A stretch of 13,059 bases of DNA from UBA4717 sp002404395 (lineage in GTDB: Bacteria > Bacillota > Clostridia > Oscillospirales > CAG-272). The stretch is from NCBI GenBank assembly GCA_937902275.1, contig CALFNW010000060.1:1-13059 (forward strand), given 5' to 3'. Shown here piece by piece: positions 1 through 7,392 of this stretch (positions are counted from its first letter, which is position 1; each line of letters begins with the position of its first letter). The position numbers and the translations under genes are program-made. The notes beneath the pieces were generated by a model. It saw only the letters and a program-made list of their open reading frames with translations. It ran no database searches and was not told where the DNA came from.

Positions 1-37
1 TCCAACGGCGAAGTTTTCTGATTTTTGTAACACATCA

Positions 38-66
38 TTGACAAACCTACAAAAAAAATAAAATAT
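38..66 (+). promoter_or_regulatory. putative uxaC promoter
   Basis: A perfect -35 hexamer TTGACA lies at 38-43. The -10 is ambiguous: TAAAAT at 59-64 matches well but with a short 15-bp spacer, while AAATAT at 61-66 has the ideal 17-bp spacer but matches poorly. The A-rich spacer resembles other Firmicute promoters. It would give a leader of about 90 nt before uxaC. No clear operator palindrome is visible here. Confidence 0.45.
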
Positions 67-164
67 CGGATTTTTATATACTTTTTTCCCGACTTTATTG
101 TAAAGCGGAAGTCTTTATGCTATTATTTAGGGTAATAACTCTTTTTCACGAAAGGATATGCGTC

Positions 165-1580
165 ATGAAAAAATTTCTCGACCGCGATTTTCTGCTATCA
201 AACGACACGGCTAAGCTGCTATATCACAACTATGCCGAAAAGCTTCCGATAATCGACTATCACTGCCATGTTTCGCCGCGCGAAATTGCCGAAAACAAGC
301 GCTTTTCAAACATTACCGAACTTTGGCTCGGCGGAGACCACTACAAGTGGCGCGCGATCCGCTCAGTTGGCGTACCCGAAAAGTACATTACGGGTGACGC
401 TTCCGACTACGACAAATTCAAGAAATTTGCTGAAGCGATGCCCAAGCTTATCGGCAATCCGCTCTACCATTGGACTCACCTTGAACTGAGACGTTACTTC
501 GACTGCGAACTGATACTTAATCCCGAAAACGCCGACGAGATCTGGCGCATCACCTCCGAAAAACTTGCCGACGATTCGATGCGTGCAAAGGCGATAATTG
601 AAAATTCAAGGGTAGATCTGCTCTGCACAACCGACGATCCTATCGATTCACTTGAATATCACGAGGCGATCAAAGCCGATGCCGACTTCAAAACGCGGGT
701 GCTCCCCGCTTTCCGTCCCGATAAAGTGCTCAACATAAACCGACGCGGGATCAAGGACTATTTCGCAAAGCTTGCCGAGGTATCGGGCAAGCAGATCACA
801 AACTTCCGCGAGCTTGAAGCGGCGCTTGATGCGCGGCTCGAATTTTTTGTCGCTTACGGCTGTAGGACGAGCGACCACTCGTTTGACAACTGTGTGGAAT
901 TTGAGACCGCCGATTCGCTTTACGAGCTTGACAAGATCCTCGAAAAGGCTGTTGCTTCGGATGGCGCAGAGGTAACTCACGACGAATTCGTACGTTTCCG
1001 CGGCTCGCTCATGTGTCACCTTGCCGAAGAGTACAAACGGCACTCGCTCGTTATGCAGCTTCATTACGGTGCAAACCGCAATGTCAGCACGCGCGATTTT
1101 GAAACACTCGGTCCCGACACCGGTTTTGACATCATCGACGGCAGAAGCGGTGTCGCCGACCTTGCGCGTATGCTTGACGCATTCAATATGAAGGACGCAC
1201 TGCCGCGCACGATCATCTACTCACTCAACCCGTGCGACAACGCCGCCGTGGGCGCACTGCTCGGAGGATTCCAGCGTTCGGGCGACGGCAAACCGCTCGT
1301 TATGCAAGGCAGCGCATGGTGGTTCTCAGACAACATCAAGGGTATGCGCGAGCAAATGGAGACTCTTGCTACCCTCTCGGCGTTCGGAGAATTTCTCGGT
1401 ATGCTGACCGACTCGCGCAGTCTCGTTTCATATCCGCGTCACGAATATTTCAGACGTATTCTCTGCGATTATGTCGGCAGACTTGTGGAAAACGGTGAAT
1501 ACCCGTACGATCCCGAAGCCCTCGCGGAGCTTATCATTGATATTTCATATAACAACACGAAAAACTTCTTCTCTTTCTGA
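165..1580 (+). CDS. uxaC: glucuronate isomerase (uronate isomerase)
   Basis: This 471-residue protein has the usual length and sequence of UxaC, the cytoplasmic amidohydrolase-superfamily enzyme that converts D-glucuronate to D-fructuronate and D-galacturonate to D-tagaturonate, the first step of hexuronate breakdown. Visible family marks are the HxH metal motif in DYHCH (His33, His35), the QLHYGANRN segment in the middle, QGSAWWFSDN, and the C-terminal TDSRSLVSYPRHEYFRRIL block. An upstream in-frame ATG at 117 is possible, but the ATG at 165 is chosen because AAAGGA sits 8 nt before it and the protein then begins MKKFLDRDFLL, as the family does. It ends 12 bp before a strong hairpin. No other uronate gene is in the window, so its partners must lie upstream or elsewhere. 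The identification is secure; in vivo substrate preference is not readable. Confidence 0.96.
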   Translation: MKKFLDRDFLLSNDTAKLLYHNYAEKLPIIDYHCHVSPREIAENKRFSNITELWLGGDHYKWRAIRSVGVPEKYITGDASDYDKFKKFAEAMPKLIGNPLYHWTHLELRRYFDCELILNPENADEIWRITSEKLADDSMRAKAIIENSRVDLLCTTDDPIDSLEYHEAIKADADFKTRVLPAFRPDKVLNINRRGIKDYFAKLAEVSGKQITNFRELEAALDARLEFFVAYGCRTSDHSFDNCVEFETADSLYELDKILEKAVASDGAEVTHDEFVRFRGSLMCHLAEEYKRHSLVMQLHYGANRNVSTRDFETLGPDTGFDIIDGRSGVADLARMLDAFNMKDALPRTIIYSLNPCDNAAVGALLGGFQRSGDGKPLVMQGSAWWFSDNIKGMREQMETLATLSAFGEFLGMLTDSRSLVSYPRHEYFRRILCDYVGRLVENGEYPYDPEALAELIIDISYNNTKNFFSF

Positions 1581-1591
1581 ATATACAATAA

Positions 1592-1633
1592 AAGCTTCGG
1601 GGGCCGCCCACATGGGCGACCCCCGAAAAGCTT
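1592..1633. terminator. bidirectional hairpin between uxaC and the cyclophilin gene
   Basis: AAGCTT at 1592-1597 and 1628-1633 flank a GC-rich stem (CGGGGGCCGCCCA pairing with TGGGCGACCCCCG, one mismatch) with a very short loop. Read on the minus strand the stem is followed by TTTTATTGTAT, so it is a good intrinsic terminator for the cyclophilin gene. On the plus strand the trailing T tract is weak, so termination of uxaC is less certain. Confidence 0.8.
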
Positions 1634-1645
1634 ATCTGATCAAAT

Positions 1646-2116
1646 TCAAACTTTCTTAATAGTTCTGATAACCACATCAATGATCGGACGGTCACGTCGG
1701 TCGGTCCTGACCGAAGCGATCTCATCAACGACATCCATTCCCTCAACTACCCTGCCGAAAGCAGCATACTGACCGTCAAGAAACTTAGAATCAGCCTGAC
1801 AAATAAAGAACTGCGAACTTGCGCTGTCGTAATTTTGACTGCGTGCCATTGAAATCACCCCGCGCTCATGACTGATGGTGTTTTTCACACCATTGTCGGA
1901 AAACTCGCCCTTTATCGTCTTTTTGCTTCCCCCGCAGCCGGTGCCGGTCGGATCACCGCCTTGGATCATGAAGTTTTTTATGACTCTGTGAAAAATTATC
2001 CCGGCATAAAAATTTTCGCCGACAAGCCTGTCAAAATTCTCACAGGTGATCGGCGCATTTGCAGGATCAGTCTCAATTTTGATTTCTCTTCCGTCTTTAA
2101 GCTCAATGATATACAT
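1646..2116 (-). CDS. cyclophilin-type peptidyl-prolyl cis-trans isomerase
   Basis: A 156-residue single-domain cyclophilin that catalyses cis-trans isomerisation of Xaa-Pro bonds in folding proteins. Family motifs are in order: FHRVI with the catalytic Arg44, FMIQGGDPTGTG at about 49-60, the active-site SSQFFI at 101-105 and LDGQYAAFGRVVEGMDVVD near 113-131. There is no signal peptide or lipobox, so it should be cytoplasmic, similar to short bacterial PpiB-type enzymes. The ATG at 2116 is preceded by AGGGG at 2123-2127. It is monocistronic: its own promoter lies about 50 bp upstream and it converges on uxaC at a shared hairpin. It looks like housekeeping folding machinery unrelated to its neighbours. 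Confidence 0.95.
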   Translation of the reverse strand: MYIIELKDGREIKIETDPANAPITCENFDRLVGENFYAGIIFHRVIKNFMIQGGDPTGTGCGGSKKTIKGEFSDNGVKNTISHERGVISMARSQNYDSASSQFFICQADSKFLDGQYAAFGRVVEGMDVVDEIASVRTDRRDRPIIDVVIRTIKKV

Positions 2117-2166
2117 TACTGTCCCCTCATTTCTCTACGCTCCGCACTTTTTCGTGCGTGCAACTT

Positions 2167-2195
2167 ATAATACCACAATTCAAAGCCGGAGTCAA
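2167..2195 (-). promoter_or_regulatory. sigma-A-type promoter of the cyclophilin gene
   Basis: On the minus strand TTGACT (2190-2195) and TATTAT (2167-2172) are separated by exactly 17 bp. The predicted start gives a leader of about 45 nt before the ATG at 2116. The quality suggests constitutive expression. Confidence 0.85.
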
Positions 2196-2287
2196 GCTAT
2201 TTGCGCTTAAAACACCCGATGAATCCGCCAAAAGTTGAATATGCGGGCGCATTGTGGATATTGTTTGCTTCAAAATTCAAAAAAGTA

Positions 2288-2317
2288 TTGCAATGTTCGC
2301 GGCTTCGGGTGTATAAT
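2288..2317 (+). promoter_or_regulatory. sigma-A-type promoter of the secreted protein gene
   Basis: TTGCAA at 2288-2293 and a perfect TATAAT at 2312-2317 with an 18-bp spacer. Transcription would begin near 2324, which rules out translation from the in-frame ATG at 2323 and supports the ATG at 2350. Confidence 0.8.
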
Positions 2318-2349
2318 TTCAAATGGTAAATAATTTGGGGAGGTCAAAT

Positions 2350-4254
2350 ATGAAAAAGAAACTTTTATGCATAATGATTTGCGCTCTGTGCGTAATTTTT
2401 TCGTCGGCAGTATCCGCCGTTTCAGATGAAAAGAAAGCGGAGTTATATCAGCATGACATTGATATGACCGTGCTTTCGGACTATATTTACGGCGGAAGCA
2501 AGGCAACCGACGGCGAGGCTATCTCATTCGGCTATGCCGAAGTGCCGAATGAATGGACAAGGCATAAGCGCCCCGAGGACCTGCCGCTTGTCGGAAAAGC
2601 CGTGATCCACATCGGTCACGAAGGCAAGGAAGGCGTAGTTTGGGCTTCATTCTACCCCGGCACTCCGCCGATCAACTACCATTCAAAGCGGCTTGATGAG
2701 CTTATTGAAATCGGATATTTCCCGATCGGCTCCGAATACAGCCGAGTTGAAGGCAACGCTAACAGAGCATTTATCGCTTTCAATACAAGCGAATTTGATG
2801 TTGTCGCTTACAACGATCAATGGGTAGCGGTCTGGAGCACGGGCGGCGTTGACGCCAGCCGAGGCATAGGCGCTCCGTGCGGCGGTACCAAGTATATTCC
2901 TTACGGCAGTTACAAGCCGGGTGTTTATTTCTTTCACCGCAAAAACTGCTATATTCTCGACATAAACAACCAGCTTGCCGAGCCGCCGGAGATCAAAGCT
3001 TTAGGCACTGCCACCTGCACGCTCATCGTAAAGACCTCTCCCGACGCAACCGACTATGTAGAAGCCGGTATCTACAAGCCTAATCAATCTTTTCAGATCG
3101 TTGACGCCACCCCGGTAAACGGACATTACAAGGTATATTACAAGCATGGAATTTACTACGTAAACTCCGATTATGTAAATATTAAGCTGAACAACATAAA
3201 AAAACCGATAATCACGTATACCGCGCTCTTCAACCCCGGCGATCTCAAGTCGGTCGATATAAAGAGCGCTGCCGCTCAGAATGCCGAGGTCGTCGGTAAA
3301 GCCAAAAGCGGTGCCACCGCCAATATTGTCGAGCTTGATTACAACGACGACTTCGCAAAGCTTTGGTTCAATTCCAAAGAATGTTTTATAGAAAAGAAGT
3401 ATCTGACAAATTATCAAAAGACGGCTTCCGGTTCGGGAATTGCCAAACTCGGCACTCCTATAGGCGTAATGGTGATCGACACGCCGTGGAAAGCATACGG
3501 TCAGCTTGCCCTTTCTCCCGAGGCTTTTGAAGTATACAAAGAATACAACTACGGCACAAGCTTCGGCGACGGCAATATGATGGCAAAGTTACTGAGCATA
3601 GAGGGCGGCCTCAGCAAAATGGAGGAAAACGATTGGGCGAACGTTTATAAGATCGAGGACTTCAAATACGCACCGGATCCCGAATTTCCCCGTGAAGTTG
3701 AAAAATGCAAGCTGTATACCATACTGTTTGACGGAAATGTTCGCTATGTGATCCAAAATGTAGATCAGTATTGCACATTTAATTTCTACCCCGGAAACGG
3801 ATATAATAAATCGACCGTTGCAAAAACACAGTCGATCTATGTTGATCTTGATAAATATGATGTGCTCGCCTACAATATCGACGGAAACAACTATTTCAAG
3901 ATCCGCGACATTGCAAAAATGCTCTCGGGCACCGTAAAAACTTTCGACATCAGTTATGACGCTTCCACAAATTCGATAGATATGTTAAGTTATTTCGATT
4001 ATACCGAAGTCGGCGGAGAGCTTACGCGCGGCGATGGGGTAACACGCACCGCTTATTCTTCATCGGCATTTTTGACCTATGACGGAATACCGATCAGAGC
4101 TAACTGCTACAATATAGACGGTAACAATTATTTCAAACTGCGCGACATCACCGACGCGCTTGACTGCCGTGTCGTATGGGACGGCGACAACCAGCTTATA
4201 AAGATAAACACCGGAATGCCGGCGTACGATGACCCTGACGAAGCTGTAGGATAA
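2350..4254 (+). CDS. secreted protein with SH3-like segments and copper-amine-oxidase-like stalk domain
   Basis: A 634-residue exported protein. Residues 1-23 form a Sec signal peptide (MKKK, hydrophobic core, probable cleavage after AVSA). Residues about 24-215 are an unrecognised globular region rich in Tyr, Gly and Trp. Residues about 217-280 and 291-355 resemble bacterial SH3 domains, each with a paired-strand pattern ending in a Y/F-V/I-x-x-x-Y-V/L motif. Residues about 495-620 match the stalk domain related to copper amine oxidase N-termini (PF07833 type), with the characteristic repeat YNIDGNNYFKIRD (508-520) and YNIDGNNYFKLRD (587-599). No LPXTG motif, lipobox or membrane anchor is seen. 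SH3-like and stalk domains commonly bind cell wall or polysaccharide, so extracellular or wall-associated location is inferred. GGGGAGG ends 6 nt before the ATG at 2350. Function is unknown. Confidence 0.88.
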   Translation: MKKKLLCIMICALCVIFSSAVSAVSDEKKAELYQHDIDMTVLSDYIYGGSKATDGEAISFGYAEVPNEWTRHKRPEDLPLVGKAVIHIGHEGKEGVVWASFYPGTPPINYHSKRLDELIEIGYFPIGSEYSRVEGNANRAFIAFNTSEFDVVAYNDQWVAVWSTGGVDASRGIGAPCGGTKYIPYGSYKPGVYFFHRKNCYILDINNQLAEPPEIKALGTATCTLIVKTSPDATDYVEAGIYKPNQSFQIVDATPVNGHYKVYYKHGIYYVNSDYVNIKLNNIKKPIITYTALFNPGDLKSVDIKSAAAQNAEVVGKAKSGATANIVELDYNDDFAKLWFNSKECFIEKKYLTNYQKTASGSGIAKLGTPIGVMVIDTPWKAYGQLALSPEAFEVYKEYNYGTSFGDGNMMAKLLSIEGGLSKMEENDWANVYKIEDFKYAPDPEFPREVEKCKLYTILFDGNVRYVIQNVDQYCTFNFYPGNGYNKSTVAKTQSIYVDLDKYDVLAYNIDGNNYFKIRDIAKMLSGTVKTFDISYDASTNSIDMLSYFDYTEVGGELTRGDGVTRTAYSSSAFLTYDGIPIRANCYNIDGNNYFKLRDITDALDCRVVWDGDNQLIKINTGMPAYDDPDEAVG

Positions 4255-4267
4255 TTCAATATATAGC

Positions 4268-4300
4268 AAAAAGGTCACTGCAAAATGCAGTGACCTTTTT
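4268..4300. terminator. perfect bidirectional intrinsic terminator
   Basis: GGTCACTGCA (4273-4282) and TGCAGTGACC (4286-4295) pair perfectly around an AAA loop, flanked by five A on the left and five T on the right. It terminates the secreted-protein gene on the plus strand and the six-gene operon ending with the EamA gene on the minus strand. Confidence 0.95.
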
Positions 4301-4313
4301 GAATTTCCGAATG

Positions 4314-5231
4314 CTATACGTTTTTGCTTCGGTCGATATTGCATATCACAATGCCGAGCGAGATCAAGACAAAAGCAACTAAATAACGAAATCTGAAAAT
4401 ATTCTCTCCGAGCAAAAGCGCGCCGAGTACGCACGCAAACAACGGTTCAGCGAATTTGATTATAAACAGCCTCGACAGCGGAACCGTTTTTTGAACATAA
4501 TAAAACAACGTATAGCCTACGATTGATGCAACGCAGATATATGCAAAGATCAGTGCCGCTTTCAAATTGAGTTCGTGGATTCTTCCGCCTAACACAAACG
4601 AAACTGCAAGCAACACAACGCCGCCGAACAGCTGAGAAATTCCGGTGATCCAAAGCGGAGGCAGACTTTTGGCGCTCTTTGCGCTGAGTATCATTGAAAT
4701 GACCGTGCATACCGAAGCCGCAAGTATCAGCAATTCGCCCGTGCCGAAGCTTTTGAGCGAAACGCCGCCGTTGATCGCCGCAATACCCGAAAATCCGATC
4801 AATGCGCCGACGATCTTGAGCGGCGAAAATCTGCCGTCGCGCTCAAATGCAAATGCAACGCAAGAATACAAAAGCGGCGCAAATTGCTTGAGGATCGCCG
4901 TTTTTGAGCTGTCTGTCACCGAAAGTCCGAGATATGTAAATCCATAATGAAGCACGATCGCAAACAGACCCATAAGACAGAGCGCGAACACTTCGCCTGA
5001 TCCCGGCATTTTCGCGCGCTCGCTTTTGAACGCCGCAAATATGCACACGACAACGCCGCAGACTACAAATCTCATAGCCGCAAACATCAGAATTTCGGCA
5101 GTACTGCCGGAGTTAATGTCAAGCGCCCTGTAGCCGAGTTTGATCATCGGAAAAAGCGAACCCCAAAGCAGCATGACCGCAAGCGGCAGAATTACACCTG
5201 TCACGATATGCTTATTATTTGTCAGTTGCAA
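4314..5231 (-). CDS. EamA/DMT-family transporter
   Basis: A roughly 305-residue integral membrane protein with about ten hydrophobic segments arranged as two EamA repeats (about 10-140 and 160-297), typical of drug/metabolite transporters that move small metabolites. The N-terminal AVMLLWGSLFPMIKLG and the C-terminal EPLFACVLGALLLGE motifs are classic for the family. It is the last gene of the operon. The start is uncertain: no ATG is available at the expected place. TTG at 5231 overlaps the upstream stop by 17 bp with a poorly spaced AAAGG, while GTG at 5204 lies 10 bp after that stop with no good ribosome binding site. Translational coupling to the preceding gene is likely either way. Its substrate is unknown, but co-transcription suggests a substrate or product of the operon's enzymes. 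Confidence 0.9.
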   Translation of the reverse strand: MQLTNNKHIVTGVILPLAVMLLWGSLFPMIKLGYRALDINSGSTAEILMFAAMRFVVCGVVVCIFAAFKSERAKMPGSGEVFALCLMGLFAIVLHYGFTYLGLSVTDSSKTAILKQFAPLLYSCVAFAFERDGRFSPLKIVGALIGFSGIAAINGGVSLKSFGTGELLILAASVCTVISMILSAKSAKSLPPLWITGISQLFGGVVLLAVSFVLGGRIHELNLKAALIFAYICVASIVGYTLFYYVQKTVPLSRLFIIKFAEPLFACVLGALLLGENIFRFRYLVAFVLISLGIVICNIDRSKNV

Positions 5232-6207
5232 CTTTGAGAACTACCTTTCCCACGTTTTCGCCGCGCTCAAGTATCGCGTGCGCCTCCGCCGCTTTTTCAA
5301 TCGGCAGGACTTTATAGACCGTCGGCTTGATCTCACCGTTCTCAAGCTTCGGCCAAAGCTTTTCGGTCAGCTCTTTCAAAAGCTTTGCTTTTTCTGCGTT
5401 TGAGCGCTTTCTGAGCATACTGCCGACAAGATGAAGGCCTTTCGTCAGTATCGGTCTAAGCTGAATGTTCGTCTCAACTCCGGCAAGCGTTGAAATGAGC
5501 ACCCAATATCCGCCGTCCGCCATGTACGGCAGACTTTCACCGAGGTCTTTTCCTCCGAGGCAGTCCATCGCCATGTTGATCGGATGGCCGCTCTCGGCTT
5601 CATGCTTCAGCACTTGGGAGACATTTTGAACGGACGAATTTATGATCACATCGGCTCCGAGATGTGCGATCCTTCCGGCAAGCTCCTCGGTAAGCACCGA
5701 AGTTATTACTCTTGCTCCGAACGCCTTTGCCATCGGAATTGCCGCAGAAGCAAGTCCAGACGCACCTGCAGGAATAAAAGCGGTCTGCCCTGCCTTAAGG
5801 TGTCCCTCGTAAAAAAGGTTCAGGTAACAGGTCGCATATGCTTCAGGTAATGCCGCCGCTTCTTCAAACGAAAGCGTTTCAGGCATATCCATTACGAGTC
5901 CGAAAGGCGCGCATACATATTCCGCATAGCCTCCGCCGCCGAGAAGCGCGCATACTCTGTCGCCGATATGCTTTCCGCTCTCACGCTCTGCGGTCTCGCC
6001 CATCGCCTCGATCGTTCCCGACACTTCAAGTCCCATCCACTCGGGCCAGCCCTTCGGCGAAGGATAAGTGCCCTTCCTCTGCAACAGATCTGCGCGGTTC
6101 AGCGCAGCGGCGTGTATCTTTATCAGGATTTCATCAGCCTTCGGGATCGGCTTTTCGACCTCGCTCCATACAAGTTCGCGTTTTTCATCAATAAGCATTG
6201 CCTTCAT
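5215..6207 (-). CDS. NAD(P)H quinone oxidoreductase-like MDR protein (PIG3/QOR type)
   Basis: A 330-residue medium-chain dehydrogenase/reductase of the zinc-free quinone oxidoreductase branch. The N-terminal GroES-like half has AALNRADLLQRKGTYP (34-49) and GLEVSGTIEAMG (59-70), characteristic of the PIG3 group. The Rossmann half has the nucleotide loop AGASGLASAA at 147-156, where most relatives have GGASGIG; the third glycine is Ala here. Zinc-ligand cysteines are absent. Such enzymes reduce quinones or alpha,beta-unsaturated ketones with NADPH. The ATG at 6207 is chosen over an upstream in-frame ATG at 6252 because the protein then begins MKAMLIDE as the family does and lies 2 bp after the preceding SDR stop; AAGGA is 11 nt upstream. 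Its substrate is unknown, although an enone produced by the operon's dehydratase-like protein would fit. Confidence 0.92.
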   Translation of the reverse strand: MKAMLIDEKRELVWSEVEKPIPKADEILIKIHAAALNRADLLQRKGTYPSPKGWPEWMGLEVSGTIEAMGETAERESGKHIGDRVCALLGGGGYAEYVCAPFGLVMDMPETLSFEEAAALPEAYATCYLNLFYEGHLKAGQTAFIPAGASGLASAAIPMAKAFGARVITSVLTEELAGRIAHLGADVIINSSVQNVSQVLKHEAESGHPINMAMDCLGGKDLGESLPYMADGGYWVLISTLAGVETNIQLRPILTKGLHLVGSMLRKRSNAEKAKLLKELTEKLWPKLENGEIKPTVYKVLPIEKAAEAHAILERGENVGKVVLKVATDK

Positions 6208-6209
6208 GT

Positions 6210-6965
6210 TCAATCGGTTCCTTTCATTGAAAGTGTTCGTCCGCCGTCGCATACGTATGTCTGCCCGGTAATGAATCTTGCTTTGTCAGAAGCCAGAAAT
6301 TCTACGAGAGCGGCTATATCTGCGGCAGTGCATTTTTCTCCGAGCAGATTCGTTTTGGTAGCCCGGTCGCTGTCGCTTCCCTCCTCGGGGCGCATTACCA
6401 CTCCCGGTGCGACTGCATTGACGTTGATCTTGTATTTTCCGAGCTCTTTGGCAAGCGATCTGGTAAGCGACATAACTCCGCCCTTTGAAGCCGCGTAGTC
6501 ACAGCAGCCAACAAGTCCGTTGATTCCGACCGCAGACGCAAAGTTAATGATCTTTCCGCCTCTGCCTTGCGCGATCATGATTCTTGCCGCCGCACGGCTC
6601 GCCCAGAACGCACCGTAAAGATTGACTTTCAGTACACGGTCAATAACATGATCCTCCTGTTCGACAAGCGGTACGTATTTGCCGCCGGCTATCCTTGCGC
6701 TTCCTCCGGCTATATGCACCATGACGTCAAGACTGCCGAAATCTGCGGCGGCTTGCTTTATCGCTGATTCAATATCCGCAGAATCGGTCACATCTGCAAC
6801 ATATCCGCGCGCATTTCCTCCGTTTTCGTTAATTTTGTTCACGGTTGCTTCGACCGTCTTTGCATTTATATCGCAAACTGCGATATTCATTCCGTCACCC
6901 GAAAGCGTCAATGCGGTCTCGGAGCCGATATATCCTCCGGCGCCCGTTATAAATGCGGTTTTCAT
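6210..6965 (-). CDS. short-chain dehydrogenase/reductase (SDR), operon copy 2
   Basis: A 251-residue classical SDR. The cofactor loop TGAGGYIG is at 7-14, Asp32 after the second strand suggests NAD(H) preference, and the catalytic set is Asn115, Ser144, Tyr157 and Lys161 (YAASK). The NNAG motif is changed to HIAG at 84-87. The C-terminal FITGQTYVCDGGRTL matches the other SDR in this operon (FITGQNFVVDGGRTL), so the two are probably paralogues or partners acting on related alcohols. Start: an in-frame ATG at 6977 lies inside the repeat array, but the ATG at 6965 has GGAG 6 nt upstream (6972-6975) and begins MKTAFITGAG, so it is preferred. The ribosome binding site overlaps the first base of the array. 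Only 2 bp separate it from the downstream MDR gene. Confidence 0.93.
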   Translation of the reverse strand: MKTAFITGAGGYIGSETALTLSGDGMNIAVCDINAKTVEATVNKINENGGNARGYVADVTDSADIESAIKQAAADFGSLDVMVHIAGGSARIAGGKYVPLVEQEDHVIDRVLKVNLYGAFWASRAAARIMIAQGRGGKIINFASAVGINGLVGCCDYAASKGGVMSLTRSLAKELGKYKINVNAVAPGVVMRPEEGSDSDRATKTNLLGEKCTAADIAALVEFLASDKARFITGQTYVCDGGRTLSMKGTD

Positions 6966-7316
6966 ATAAATCTCCATGTCGGCGAAGCCGACCCAAAAGC
7001 GAATGGCAGGTTTTGTTTCTGCGAAGCAGTTAAAACCTGCTGAGCGAAGCGTGAAGCTCCACTTATATCAGATTGTATCTTCGCGGTCATGTCGGCGAAG
7101 CCGACCCAAAAGCGAATGGCAGGTTTTGTTTCTGCGAAGCAGTTAAAACCTGCTGAGCGAAGCGTGAAGCTCCACTTATATCAGATTGTATCTTCGCGGT
7201 CATGTCGGCGAAGCCGACCCAAAAGCGAATGGCAGGTTTTGTTTCTGCGAAGCAGTTAAAACCTGCTGAGCGAAGCGTGAAGCTCCACTTATATCAGATT
7301 GTATCTTCGCGGTCAT
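6962..7316 (-). other. chain of three ATGA-overlapping mini-ORFs within the repeat array
   Basis: On the minus strand each 113-bp unit is an open frame that starts with ATG and ends with TGA inside the ATGA that begins the next unit: 7316-7200 and 7203-7087 (38 codons plus stop each, beginning MTAKIQSDISG and ending FAFGSASPT). The last one, 7090-6962, runs to 42 codons and ends at the TGA inside the ATGA of the SDR start. None has a visible ribosome binding site and the peptide matches no family I know. Coding is unproven; passive ribosome transit across the gap is the more cautious reading. Confidence 0.2.
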
Positions 7317-7386
7317 GTCGGCGAAGCCGACCCAAAAACGAATGGCAGGTTTTGCTTCTGCGAAGCAGTTAAAACCTGCTGAGCGA
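6975..7386. repeat. 113-bp tandem repeat array filling an operon gap
   Basis: Three complete units begin at 6975, 7088 and 7201 and are identical over 113 bp; a fourth begins at 7314 and stops after 73 bp with two substitutions (7338 region AAAAACG for AAAAGCG, and TGCTTCTG for TGTTTCTG). The array fills the gap between the Gfo stop (7393) and the SDR ribosome binding site, whereas other junctions in the operon are 12 bp or less. Each unit holds a perfect hairpin GTCGGC-GAA-GCCGAC (6978-6992 in unit 1), a longer cruciform with outer arms GCAGGTTTT/AAAACCTGC and inner CTGC-GAA-GCAG (7006-7040), and a short GAGC/GCTC stem (7042-7059). The heptamer GCGAAGC occurs three times per full unit and twice in the partial one. 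No unique spacers, no transposase and no target-site duplication are seen. Confidence 0.97.
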
Positions 7387-7392
7387 TCGTAT

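Noticed and set aside
648..1064. 138-codon minus-strand frame
   Set aside because: It is a shadow within uxaC, whose family motifs are unambiguous on the plus strand.
5968..6498. 176-codon plus-strand frame
   Set aside because: It is antisense to the MDR/SDR junction with compositional bias expected of a shadow frame.
6975..7386. CRISPR array
   Set aside because: The units are contiguous 113-bp identical copies with no unique spacers, and no cas genes are nearby.
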